This document shows, one piece after another, positions 47,092 through 56,581 of a stretch of DNA of 64,000 nt. Within the stretch, counting starts at the first letter, position 1. Each line of letters begins with the position of its first letter. The position numbers were made by a program, and so were the translations under genes. The stretch comes from Helianthus annuus (lineage: Eukaryota > Streptophyta > Magnoliopsida > Asterales > Asteraceae), in contig NC_035438.2 in the NCBI RefSeq assembly GCF_002127325.2, positions 91,011,948 to 91,075,947 of the forward strand. The letters are read 5' to 3'. The notes below the pieces were generated by a model. The model made no database searches and was not told where the DNA came from. It saw only the letters and a program-made list of their open reading frames with translations.

Positions 47092-48944
47092 CAGAATGTG
47101 GAAGAAACTAAATGAAGAATGAGTTCAAAAAACTCAGAAACCTCACCGGAAAATCAAACGAATGATCGGAGAAGACGAAGGAATTTTTCTTTCTCTCACC
47201 GGAAATTTTTTTAAAATTTTGAAGAAGTGAGGGGAAACCACAAACGGTTTCCCCTTATATACCCATCACAATTAATGCGGAGCAGTTACCGAAACGTCGT
47301 GAGTAAAAGCAACGAACCATGCGGCGACACGTGTACAGCGACGGTTCCGCTGACAGTTACCACGCGCGAGTGGCCGCCCACACGCCTGACAAAAGCGACT
47401 TTTACACTCCTGCTACAGTGCAGCGATTTTCTCGAGCAGTGCAAACGTCCTTTCATTTCAGCACATGTCAGGAAAATCTCACCAACTTCCACCAACTCGC
47501 ACGTGCGGTCTACAACGTTTGCAACAAGCTACAAATGAAGATAACTCTCATGTACGCGGCATGCGGTTTTTTATGGTTTCCCAAACCATAACCTAGACCG
47601 CATGTCGTTTTTTACATCCCCTCAAAAAATAGAAAAATATATTTACACTATGTAAGGGGGATAAATCAATATCCGCATATACCCACGAGCATACGTGGAA
47701 TATGCGGAGATGACACACACGAGCCCGTACAGGTGTGTCAGATACTCAGAACCAGCGTTGTTCTTTGGACTGCGAAACCCGCTTCTCAGGAACAACAAAA
47801 CCGCATCACCTTGAAGTTCTTCAAGCTTCAAATCCCTCGTGCCCGGTTCACAACCACAGAGGGTACGCAAACAGCTTCTCGTTAGGGAAACGGGCAAATA
47901 TGATGCGCGGCCGCACATCAGCAACCCTGACTCTTGATACTTCAAGAGCCACATCAAAGGAAGTTCCTCTTTTAAAGCGAGTCTCCTGCTGCACACCGCA
48001 GACACTCACGAGTAGCTACGGCGGAACGCACCAATGCGAACGGTAGCTACGGAAGAGCCACAACTAAGCAATCACGCGGTTGAGTAAAGCTACTTCCAGG
48101 AAAACTGCTTTCCAGCTAAGCGTGAAGGAAAGTGGCTACAAAAGGAATACAGACGAGTTTCACCCAGATTCCTAAGTATCTAAGGTGATCTCCTTGAGCA
48201 ACAAGCCAAGCAACAGTGGTAACAAGTCTGCTTATGACTCTGTTTGCCCACCTATGAGCTGCATAGAATAAACAATGGCGGGCACAACCATGACTATGAC
48301 CATGTTTATTTGACCATTATCCATATTCACATTGTTCGACCAAACACGGCCAACAATGACGCAAGTACCCCACATTGTTCGACCAAACATGGCCAACAAT
48401 GCAAAGGAATGAGGTAACCGCAAAGGACGTGCGGTTACTTGAGAGCTATATGGAAGAACATGAACACCCCACAAAGTAGGGATCATCGTTGCATGTCCAC
48501 TTGCTGAACATAGAGCTTCAGCAAAGCACTTACAGCATCGCATCAGCTACCGCAGAGGTTACAACTAGAGTTGCAGTCGTGGACATCTTCCGTCACCGTC
48601 TCAAAGGTTGGTTCGAACCCTACCGACATTTTCAGTCACGATCTCAGAGGTTGGTTCGACACACCAACAGGTGGCACCCAACCCTGATGACATCAGAAAA
48701 AGGTAGACCATACTACTGGATCAAAACCCTAGGCTGAGAATTTCACATCAGACGAAACTTGCTCACCGGTACAGAAGAGACGTCACACGACTCTACCGGA
48801 TCCCCAGCTTGATTTACTTGAAGCAGGAGCCATCTACATGGCCTAGAATCTTCTCCAGACTACAAACTACCTTCTAGACACCATAGTCCAGTACTCATTC
48901 CACATGCAACTTGCATACGGAAGCAACACTAGACTAGGGGGACT
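47092..48944 (+). other. 3' untranslated region of the gypsy element, including probable promoter side of the antisense ORF
   Basis: No coding frame. Contains a hairpin at about 47557-47605 (GCATGCGG...CCGCATG with inner ATGGTTT/AAACCAT), a tandem pair of about 44 bp at about 48323-48402 (ACATTGTTCGACCAAACA, then GGCCAACAATG), and two diverged TCTCAAAGGTTGGTTCGA phrases (48600-48660). The polypurine tract GACTAGGGGGAC lies at 48932-48943. Confidence 0.65.
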
Positions 48945-49794
48945 TGAAGGGGTATGGTCCCAGATCTCGCGTCAGCACGACCGCGAGTGACCATTACCCT
49001 TATCAAAAACCCCCGCCGGCAAGAACTTATCTGTGTCCGTGCGGGCACGCACGAAGACAGCTGTCGAATCCAATCGGTCAAGCGATGGAAGAAGACTTAC
49101 CTTGTGTATGAAAACGGGTGTACGCATAGCGATGCGGCCTAGCACCGCATCCTATGAACACTTTCGTCATGACAAGGGACCTGGACAACAGTAACAGTCA
49201 ACATAGGTGGCGATGCAGCCTAGCACCGCATCCCGCAGTCTTCGCCAGAGTGGGAACGCGGAAACAACAGTGGTTACCACAGGCAGCGATGCAACACGGC
49301 ACTGCATCCTGCCCACGAGGCAAGAGGGACTGACACTGCAGTGCAAGTGGCACCAATGACGGTCGCTTGTCAGCCCATACGTAAGCAACAGACTGACACC
49401 GCAGTAAGACGTGGCTTCACCTCCACAGCCGACAAGCCTGACACACCTGCATAAGGGCGGCACGTCGCCAGTCTGTCAACTCAACCACCCTCCTTCACTC
49501 ATTGGCTATAAATACCCATCCCAAACCAGGTTTGAGGTATCTCTTCACAACTCTCTCACTACTATTACTATCACACAATTTGCTTCCCAAGCAAAATTAC
49601 TGATTCTCACGCCGGAGAGTGGTAACAAGGAGCACCCCTCCACCTCTTCCTCCTTGTTACGAGTCACGGTGTGTTTCCCTTGTGCAGGAGACAGCCCAGC
49701 TGACGGTCCAGCCACCGATCATCGGAAAGAAGAGATTAACCCTACTTAATGAGACCAGTGAATTAACCTCTCTTGGTTAACCACTGTTTCATCA
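48945..49794 (+). repeat. 3' LTR of the Tat-type gypsy element (intact)
   Basis: 850 bp, TGAAGGGG...TTTCATCA, followed by TSD TGACC (49795-49799). TATA box TATAAATA at 49507-49514. It preserves the undisturbed sequence into which the copia-type element jumped in the 5' LTR (CTCAACCACCC near 49481). Confidence 0.95.
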
Positions 49795-50362
49795 TGACCA
49801 AAAGTTAAACAATAGTCACACTTAAAATTACAAAACTTTATGTGTGACTAAAGGTTAGACAATAGTCACATTTAAAATTACAAAGTTGTTTTGTGTGTCT
49901 AGAAATAGTTCTTGGCCACACTTATAGTAAACTCATGTGACTAAATAAAAAAACGGTCACACTTACAGTAAGTACATGTGGCCGTTGCTACCATTTAGTC
50001 ACACTTAATGGATGAAATGCTTGGTTACAACAACTCTTTTTGCCACATTTATTTTTAATTGTTGTGTCTAAAACAAACTTTTAAGTGACTATATAATAGA
50101 AAAGGCCACACTTACAATAAATTCATGTGTCTGTTGCTACCCTTTAGCCACACTTATTGTATAGAACATCCGATTTCAGCAAGAAATAGTGGTACCCTTT
50201 AGCCACAATATTAAGTTGCTACGGCCACTAAATCTGAATGTGGCTGTATGATACCTACGATGACTCGACCTTTGGTCACACTTGAGCCGGAAAAAAAAAG
50301 TGTGGCGAAAGGCGTATGGCCACATTTTTTTTGTGTGGCCATAAGCCTTTTTTGGCGTAGTG
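49795..50362. repeat. Right subterminal repeat region of the CACTA element, second part, and right terminus
   Basis: Continues the GCCACACTTA / GTGTGGCC repeats after the gypsy element and ends TTTTTTGGCGTAGTG at 50362. The last 40 bp include a GTGGCC/GGCCAC foldback near 50304-50342. TSD GAG follows. Confidence 0.85.
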
Positions 50363-50568
50363 GAGAGAGGAGCATTTCCAGTATAATATCATATGAGGAG
50401 AAAAAAATTGGAAGTAATGATTGAAAGAGTATTAAATGGCGTTAACAATTACACTTTTTTTGAAATGCTGTTATGATGCTGATGTGGGAGAAAATACCGT
50501 AAGAGGTATTACATATTTTAAAAAAGACGTTATGTATGATGATTTGGCAGAAAAATAGTCTTTAACAC

Positions 50569-50792
50569 TATTATTATTTTTTAATTTTAATTTCTAACAC
50601 AAGGTTACTAAATATATATATATATATCTCATAGGGTGGTCGTCAATTTTTTAAGGGGGTATGTGGTGTTGGTTAGAAATAAAGTACTCGAACTTTCTGG
50701 TACACGTACCATTTGTTTGAAACCATGTATACGTAAATAATGTTTACCCTACAATCAACATATAAAACTCCATCTAAACCAATACAAATTAT
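50569..50792 (+). promoter_or_regulatory. Upstream region and TATA box of the host gene
   Basis: Begins where the foldback arm ends. A (TA)n run is at 50609-50626. TATAAAA at 50761-50767 is well placed for a start near 50790-50800, ahead of the predicted first exon. The gene therefore has at most about 190 bp of non-transposon upstream sequence visible. Confidence 0.5.
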
Positions 50793-50885
50793 CCCTAATT
50801 ACTTTGTAAACATATTATAGAAAACGGAGAGATTTCAATCTTCAAAGTTAATCACATTTAGACTTTCTCCGGTGAAACTTACAAG

Positions 50886-51516
50886 GTTAGTTATTATTTT
50901 TATTTTTCAATTCTTTATATTGGTTGTGATGGTCTTGTATGGTTCTATTACTATATCTCATGATATTCAGGGAACATATTGTTATATACGATAATTTGTA
51001 TTATCAATATGAGTTTATTAATACATCAAAATAGGAACGTAAATAGAATTTTAAACTAACCTCTTTGAATCGGTGAATGGTATGCCTAAATCTATTTGTT
51101 TGCTACACATTCTTAAAACTCAAACCCAAACCAACTAAATTTAGTTGGTTTCTATTCAGAAGGGGATGGCAGCGCAGTTTGTTGGTCGTCTATCTGCTAT
51201 CCTTATGTAATTTGTCCTGCTGATTGGAATTAAAAACTGAAAAACAAAAAACCAACTAAATTATTCATGCCGAATTCAATGGAAGCCTAATTATCCAAAT
51301 TGCTTGTTAGCCTAATCAATCCATTATCATTCTTGAATTATCTAGTTCAGGACGAAATCTTTCATAACCCAAATGGATTAAACCCATAAAATCTTAAATG
51401 TATATGCCAGGAAGCGGCGGAGGAGATCTACGGATATGATGTAAAGGCAACTGAAAATAAACTTATAGGTGAAGATCCACCGAGCCCCCGTAGTTAATAC
51501 GGTTATTTTTTACCAG
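50886..51516 (+). other. Predicted leader intron of the host gene
   Basis: Donor ACAAG|GTTAGTTATT at 50885/50886 and acceptor TTTTTTACCAG|AGTCG at 51516/51517 enclose about 630 AT-rich bases with no long ORF. A long first intron in the 5' leader is common in plant genes. Both exon borders are predictions. Confidence 0.45.
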
Positions 51517-51587
51517 AGTCGAAGACGAATGTAACTGAAGAAAACAGAACAGATTAACATCGAAAAAGAAACCCAAAAACTAAAGCA

Positions 51588-52454
51588 ATGGCTCCGGATA
51601 AGGAAACCAAATCGCCTGCAGTTGAAGCTGAAGAAAAGACGACCAAACCCGATAATGTTGAAAAAAAGACCAATTTGGAACAACAAACAATGGATGAGGA
51701 TTTTGAAACCATTACAATTGAAAGCGAACCTAAAGTTGAGAACATGACTGAAAAGATCGAGGACCAAAAGGTTAATGAGAAGAAAGAAATTGCAGAAGCA
51801 GTGGCCGAGATTATTGAAAAAAATGTAGATGATCTAGTTGAAAAAGAAGCAGTTCCTATTGTTGACAAAAAGAAACAAGATGAGCCAAATGTGTTTGAAG
51901 AAACAAATGAAAACGATCCAATAGTTAGCAAAACACAGCCTGTCCCTGCGGATGAGATTGCTATGAAGAAAGAGGCTGATCTTAAAGAAAAGGAAGAAGA
52001 ATTATCCAAAGCCGGGTGTGCTAAAGAAATAGTTGGACCCATAATAATTGAGGAGCCTCCAACGGATTCCAAAAACGATGATGATACTGTTGAAAACGCG
52101 AAACAAGACCCCACAGAAACTTTTAAAACCAAAGAAAACACCAAGGATGCTACTGAAACCAAAGAAAATGCAACACTTGAACTTGCGAAGACCACCGAAA
52201 TGAAAGATCCTGAAAAACCTGCACTTGAACCTGCGAAAAATGAATCAAAAGAAGAGAAAACAATCGATGAAACAAAACTAACAAGTTCTAAAGAAGAAGT
52301 GAAAACTAGTCCCAAACAATCTTACAGCCTTATGGGGAAGGTGAAGAAATCATTCATGAAAGCAAAGAAAGTTATCAGTATTGGTGGAAAAAGTAATAGC
52401 AATACCAAGAATCCAGAAACCAAAGAAGATGAGAAGGCTTCAGGAAGAGCATAA
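51588..52454 (+). CDS. Lys/Glu-rich, probably disordered protein (288 aa), likely host gene
   Basis: The one intact non-transposon frame. ATG 51588 sits in a good context (G at -3, G at +4), with stops upstream in frame. The protein is very hydrophilic: Lys, Glu, Thr, Asp and Asn dominate; there is no signal peptide, membrane segment or recognised catalytic motif. Residues about 35-145 are acidic with short helix-prone stretches (EIAEAVAEIIEK, KKEADLKEKEEEL). About 150-235 is a low-complexity TKE/ATETKENATLE region. A distinct basic tail starts near residue 245 (SYSLMGKVKKSFMKAKKVIS) and could form an amphipathic helix or bind membrane or nucleic acid. Composition resembles neurofilament-like or titin-like 'hypothetical' plant proteins, but I cannot name it. 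TATA box, predicted leader intron and AATAAA (52567-52572) support a real gene. Confidence 0.7.
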   Translation: MAPDKETKSPAVEAEEKTTKPDNVEKKTNLEQQTMDEDFETITIESEPKVENMTEKIEDQKVNEKKEIAEAVAEIIEKNVDDLVEKEAVPIVDKKKQDEPNVFEETNENDPIVSKTQPVPADEIAMKKEADLKEKEEELSKAGCAKEIVGPIIIEEPPTDSKNDDDTVENAKQDPTETFKTKENTKDATETKENATLELAKTTEMKDPEKPALEPAKNESKEEKTIDETKLTSSKEEVKTSPKQSYSLMGKVKKSFMKAKKVISIGGKSNSNTKNPETKEDEKASGRA

Positions 52455-52566
52455 TGTGGTATAAGTATTTGTTTTTGTTCATGTTTGTTCTGAGAGTGTA
52501 TAGTAGTTTAATCATGTGTTTGGTATAAACAGGAAACATTTTAAATGTTAAAGATTTAAACATCTA

Positions 52567-52572
52567 AATAAA
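52567..52572 (+). terminator. Candidate polyadenylation signal of the host gene
   Basis: AATAAA about 110 bp after the stop codon, followed by T-rich sequence. The next transposon begins at 52645, so the transcript probably ends before it. Confidence 0.45.
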
Positions 52573-52644
52573 TTTGTTTATTCTTTAAATACAAGGGTTA
52601 AACATGCAAAATATAATAATATAAAATAGAGTTAAAAGTAAGCT

Positions 52645-53356
52645 CATAGTTATCGATAGCGAATAGCGGTCAATAGCGACAGACGACCTATATGCTACGT
52701 AGCGATAGCGACGAAATAGCGCCCGCTATTTTGTGTATAGCGATAAGGTAGTAGAAAATTTTAAAAATAAAAATATAGCTATTTATAATTATATACATAT
52801 ATTATAATGTTAATTTTATACTTTATATTCATAGATTTGTAAGTTTAAGAACCAAATGTAAACTAGTAAAGATAGAGGGGGGTAAATGTTAAAATGCACA
52901 AACTAATTTTACTTTTTTTATCTTAAAAAATTACAAGTTAGAGAATAAATGTAAACTACAGAAAGATTGAGGGGTTAAATTGTAAAACTACAAACTAATT
53001 TAAACCTAAAATAGCTGGATCGTCACCCAATTGTTACCTCCGCCGTCAGAACTCCAAATCTCAGAACTCCAATTCTGTAGACGACGACCATGAAATTACA
53101 GAAAAGCACTAGAAAAACTACTATGAACGCCATCAAAACAAGGTATCTCTTCTTTCTTTCCTATCAATTTGAGCCTTCGATTTCCATCTTCCTCGTTTCC
53201 GGCAGAATTGCAGCACCGGCGCCGGAATTCACCGCCGGAATACGTGCCTAGTCGCTATTTTTCCCGCTTTTCAGTCGCTAGAGCCACTTAGCGCCGGTAG
53301 TCCGCTTCGCATCGCTAAACGCAATAGCGCTCGCAACAGGCGCAATCGATACTATG
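52645..53356. mobile_element. Non-autonomous hAT-like element carrying a possible captured exon
   Basis: 712 bp with inverted ends CATAGTTATCGATAGCG / CGCAATCGATACTATG and an 8-bp TSD AGTAAGCT (52637-52644; 53357-53364). Subterminal ATAGCG/CGCTAT motifs cluster at both ends. The middle (about 53030-53150) has a short ATG frame at 53090 (MKLQKSTRKTTMNAIKTR) ending at a GTATCTC donor-like site, suggesting a captured first exon. No transposase. Confidence 0.82.
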
Positions 53357-53364
53357 AGTAAGCT

Positions 53365-53700
53365 CGCTCTTCGTGGCGGACAACGATTTCTCCGCGCTTC
53401 GTGGCGGACAACGATTTCTCCGCGCTTTGTGGCGTTGATTGGCCCGACCTCGTTTCGCTTCATTACGTGTAGAAAATTTGATAACTACCGTTTTGGTTCG
53501 TTACGATATTCACATAGCTGTAGTACTTGGTACAACACCAATAATAACAAAAATAAGAGGTAAAAAATAAGGTGGTCAGTCTCATTTCGGTTTGTTACGC
53601 GTAGAAAATTCGATGAGTATCGTTTGGATTCATTATGATTTCCTCATAGTGTCGGTACTGAGTAAAACACCAATAATAATAAAAGAAAGTACTTTAAAAA
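53365..53700 (+). repeat. Short tandem repeats downstream of the hAT-like element
   Basis: Two and a half copies of a roughly 29-bp unit (CGTGGCGGACAACGATTTCT) at 53371-53432 are followed by a duplicated, diverged block of about 130 bp (about 53447-53570 and 53580-53690; both contain GTAGAAAATT and AACACCAATAATAA). No gene. Confidence 0.65.
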
Positions 53701-54010
53701 GGATAAATAATAAAAGTAAAAAGAGTTTAAATAAAGAATAGGTAAAATATATTATTAAAAATAGTGTTCAAAATTGTTTTTAGTTTTCATATGAAGTTTT
53801 CCCTTTCTCTACTCCAATTCAAATATACTAATTCATATATATTGTTGTGCCCGTCATCGAAAAGTATAGATATGTGAAAAACCAAAACTTAAGTGGTTAG
53901 TTTGAAAAAAGTTAACTTTTCAATTAAATCTTCTTTCAACTAATAAATGCTAGTAAAATTTTTCCTTGCATATGGGAATTCACAATCGGTTATAAATCAG
54001 ACATTTTAGG
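53701..54010. other. AT-rich non-coding stretch, possibly part of a copia LTR
   Basis: No ORF. It adjoins the hAT-like element at 54011 and, once that is removed, runs into the LTR end at 54827, so it may be the U3 of that LTR. The LTR start was not found. Confidence 0.3.
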
Positions 54011-54670
54011 CAATGTTTTAAAAACCGGTAAATATCGACTGGTTATACCGGTATTACCGTTTCCAGACGTAAATCCGGTACGAAACACCCCGGTAAATAA
54101 GTGAAACGACATAAGGTTTGTACCGGCGGTAAAATCCGGTATACCGGTTTGAAACGTAATACCGGTACCGGCCCAGGATTATTTTAGTTTGGGTTGTTAC
54201 TTATTTTTTTTATTATATATGTTACTTATCTTACGTAATTTTTATATATTATGATTATTCGTAAGTAAAAGTTCTTATTTAATATTGTATGAAACGAAAA
54301 TAGTTATCCTCTAGTTGATAAGGATGGTGATAATAGTGAATTTCATCTTTTATGCGATCGTGAACTTGATGTATTCAACTCTCAAATGACTTAAATATAT
54401 CGTACACTTTCATTTAAAAGAGCTTGTTGGAAAATTGAATGATTTTCGATTATCTTTTGGATAATTTTTTATTATGAATTTACTTTTGAATCATCTTTTA
54501 ATATGTAATCATGCATTTTTGGATTAACTTTTGAGTTGATGTTGTAATTTATTAAATTATAGAGTTAGGTAGTCAACCTGGTTGAACCGCTCGGTACAAC
54601 CTGGTTCAACCGGTTGAACCATTTTTTTGCCGAATCCGGTGTGATTTAAAAACCGGTTTTTAAAACATTG
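54011..54670. mobile_element. hAT-like MITE (CAATGTTTTAAAAACCGG type)
   Basis: 660 bp with inverted ends CAATGTTTTAAAAACCGGT / ACCGGTTTTTAAAACATTG and an 8-bp TSD ATTTTAGG (54003-54010; 54671-54678). ACCGGT motifs cluster at both ends. The AT-rich core has no ORF. Confidence 0.9.
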
Positions 54671-54845
54671 ATTTTAGGTCTAACCCATTACTCATTTGCT
54701 TTAGGATTTATAGTTATATTTATCTATATATTGTAATGTTGAATAAAATGAAGAGGACAATTCAGTTTATCTCTATTTCTCTTTGGTTTTTATTCAGTTT
54801 ATCTCTATTTCTCTTTGGTTTTTATCACGTTATCAGCACGAGACT
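54671..54845 (+). repeat. Copia LTR end and primer-binding site
   Basis: The sequence ends with a direct duplication of ATTCAGTTTATCTCTATTTC (54753 and 54792) and TTTTTATCA at 54827, followed by CGTTATCAGCACGAG. That wording is a frequent LTR/PBS junction in plant copia elements. It probably belongs to the copia pol seen at 62199-64000, separated from it by later insertions. Confidence 0.5.
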
Positions 54846-55639
54846 CTCCGCTGAGATTTACCGGCCATCATATCAAATCGTTGCTGTAACTTGCAACGGG
54901 TAGCAGTGCCACAATCCGCAGACCATAACACATCTTGAATAAATCTTCAGTCTTTCATAATCCTGTAAACACATCATCACAATCTCTCGTATATGTTGAT
55001 TATATGTTACCATGTATACATCTGCATCTCAAATAGTAGACACATCAATTTATATATAACTCCACCGGATTTTTTTTCAAACACAAAAGCGGTCACTGCC
55101 GCCGCACACAAAAGAAAAAAAAGGAAAAACTTACTGAAATCTTTCTCCGGCGATTGCCCTCAACCAAATACGAATGTGATTCATAAGCTCCAACCCTTGC
55201 CAACTATCCTGTGTGTTCCCGAGTTAAAAATCCCTCCCCATCCCTCCCCTCCCCTCCATGTCTTTCCAAATTGGAAAGACTATTATCAGGCAAAAAAAAC
55301 CCCACTTTCCCTCCCCTCCCCCTGTTAAGTGGATCTCTGGAACACAGAATTCGTCCCCCTATTCTGCCGTCAAACTCCTTGCTTTTCGAAAACAATAATA
55401 ATCAAAAACCTCCAGTGAGGTTATCGAAAATAATGTTTTGTTTTCTCCCTGATGTTGACGGCAATAAATAGGGATCCACCTTTTTGTTGTTGTCCAATAT
55501 ATTTTTGCCCTCAATGTAGTGGGCTGGCCTTTGTGCCTGTTTCTGTTCGATGAACTCCACCCAAAAAAAATTATGTAGCAGCCCACGTTTAATATCATTA
55601 TGACACCCCCATAAAAAAAATTATGTAGCAGCCCACTTT
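54846..55639. other. Non-coding stretch, probable copia leader
   Basis: No credible ORF. C-rich runs (CCCTCCCCTCCCC, 55231-55255 and 55308-55322) flank a small palindrome CTTTCCAAATTGGAAAG (55263-55279). A duplicated phrase AAATTATGTAGCAGCCCAC occurs at 55567 and 55617. Gag of the copia element was not found here. Confidence 0.4.
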
Positions 55640-56581
55640 TAATATCATCATGACATTATTCCATATATAAGTTTGCAAGTTTTTTGTGCATTATTAGTTG
55701 TACATTGAGCTTTAGGAGTTTTTTTAAAAAAAAAACTTGATTTTTTTACTTTAGCCCAAAGGTTTTTATTTTTTTCAATTTTAACCCTACATAATTTGTT
55801 TTTTAACTTTAACTCGAAAATTTTCATTATTTGCAATTTAATTTCGCAACTTTTGTCACTTATACTTTTTATCTTTCACAAATTTTCGTTTTACGTATAG
55901 TTCTAATTTTTTTCGAGTTAATACGACGCAACGTGCATATGTGGTTTAACGTTTTTACCTCTATTTTCCCATGTTTGATAGGTTCGTCGCAACACGCATA
56001 CCCTAGGTCGAGTCAGTGTTGGTGGTTGATGACGGTTGTGTGACATTAGTACTATTTGACAACGTTTTACACGCCGCCGCAACGCGGGGTGTGCTTTGAG
56101 GTTTTTCAAAGAAAAAATAGTTATGCATATGTTTGTCGTAACGTTGGCTTTGGGGGTTTTCCAAAAACAAAATGATTTTTTTACCTTTCACCCAAAAGTC
56201 TTTCATAAATTACTTTTAACCCAAAACTATTTATTTTATTACTTCTAACCCAAAACTTTTTATCTTTTGCAATCTATCCTCATAACTTTTTTTTTACTTT
56301 CAACTTGGTCCTTTATAGTTTCATTTTCGGCAAATTTTCCGCTTTATGCTTGGTTCTAAATTTTGCGACTTAACACATCGCAACGTGCGTCTTTGGTTTA
56401 ACGTTTTTACGTTTCGTTCTAATTTTGCGAGTTAACATGACGCAACGTGCGTGTGTGGGTGAACGTTTTTACATCGTCTATTTTTCCCCCATTTGACAAG
56501 TTTAACATAACGTGTTGGTCCTAGATCGACTTAGTTATAACTAAAGAATCCCCGCCGCATTGCAGCGGGTCGCAATGCTAG
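55640..56581 (+). mobile_element. Helitron, non-autonomous, copy 1
   Basis: The 3' end has hairpin CCCGCCGCATTGCAGCGGG (one mismatch) followed by TCGCAATG and CTAG at 56578-56581, then T, a textbook Helitron terminus. Repeated wording (TTTTAACCC, GAGTTAACACGACGCAACGTG) fills the body. No Rep/helicase frame. The 5' end is approximate and is placed by similarity to copy 2. Confidence 0.7.

Larger units (their letters stand above)
15089..49794 (+). mobile_element. Ty3/gypsy retrotransposon, Tat-type, with antisense extra ORF; itself carrying four insertions/duplications
   Basis: A 5' LTR (15089-15629 continued at 31618-31930), PBS TTGGCGCCCACCG (31931-31943), gag, protease, RT, RNase H, a second RNase H, integrase, a minus-strand ORF (43871-47091), a polypurine tract (CTAGACTAGGGGGAC near 48929-48943) and a 3' LTR (48945-49794) are all in order on the plus strand. 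The TSD is TGACC (15084-15088; 49795-49799). The double RNase H, the absence of a chromodomain and the antisense ORF fit the Tat/Ogre/Retand lineage. All genes are broken. Peeling off nested insertions leaves about 17 kb, and about 13 kb without the tandem triplication. Confidence 0.9.
7915..50362 (+). mobile_element. Non-autonomous CACTA (En/Spm-like) DNA transposon carrying the retrotransposon nest
   Basis: The left end reads CACTATGTCAAAAACC at 7915. The right end, read inward on the other strand, is CACTACGCCAAAAAAGGC, ending at 50362. A 3-bp TSD GAG sits at 7912-7914 and 50363-50365, as expected for CACTA transposons. Both ends carry dense subterminal GGCCACAC / GTGTGGCC motifs in both orientations (7930-8760; 14360-15088 plus 49795-50340), the kind of motif the transposase-partner protein binds in En/Spm. 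Removing the gypsy element leaves about 7.7 kb. No transposase reading frame was recognised in that remainder, so it probably depended on a partner element. Confidence 0.85.
7490..50568. mobile_element. Foldback/MITE-like element with long inverted arms, split by the CACTA insertion
   Basis: The left arm (about 7490-7640) reappears as an inverted, diverged copy at about 50376-50568. For example AACGCCCCTTAATACCCTTC (7562-7581) pairs with GAAAGAGTATTAAATGGCGTT (about 50422-50442), and the paired blocks continue outward in the same order for some 150 bp. Inside the left arm a second inverted pair (7622-7645 with about 7811-7837) and GCCCCTATAA/TTATAGGGGC (7680/7797) add to the foldback structure. 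Without the 42-kb insertion the element would be about 0.6 kb. I see no ORF and no clear TSD, so the superfamily is open; a Mutator-like or foldback MITE is plausible. Confidence 0.6.

Noticed and set aside
51554..52315. Minus-strand 253-codon Ser/Phe/Val-rich frame opposite the host gene
   Set aside because: It is the mirror of the Lys/Glu-rich codons of the plus-strand CDS, with no independent start context or signals.
55231..55330. C-rich runs with a central palindrome as a MITE
   Set aside because: No matching terminal inverted repeats or target-site duplication could be found around them.
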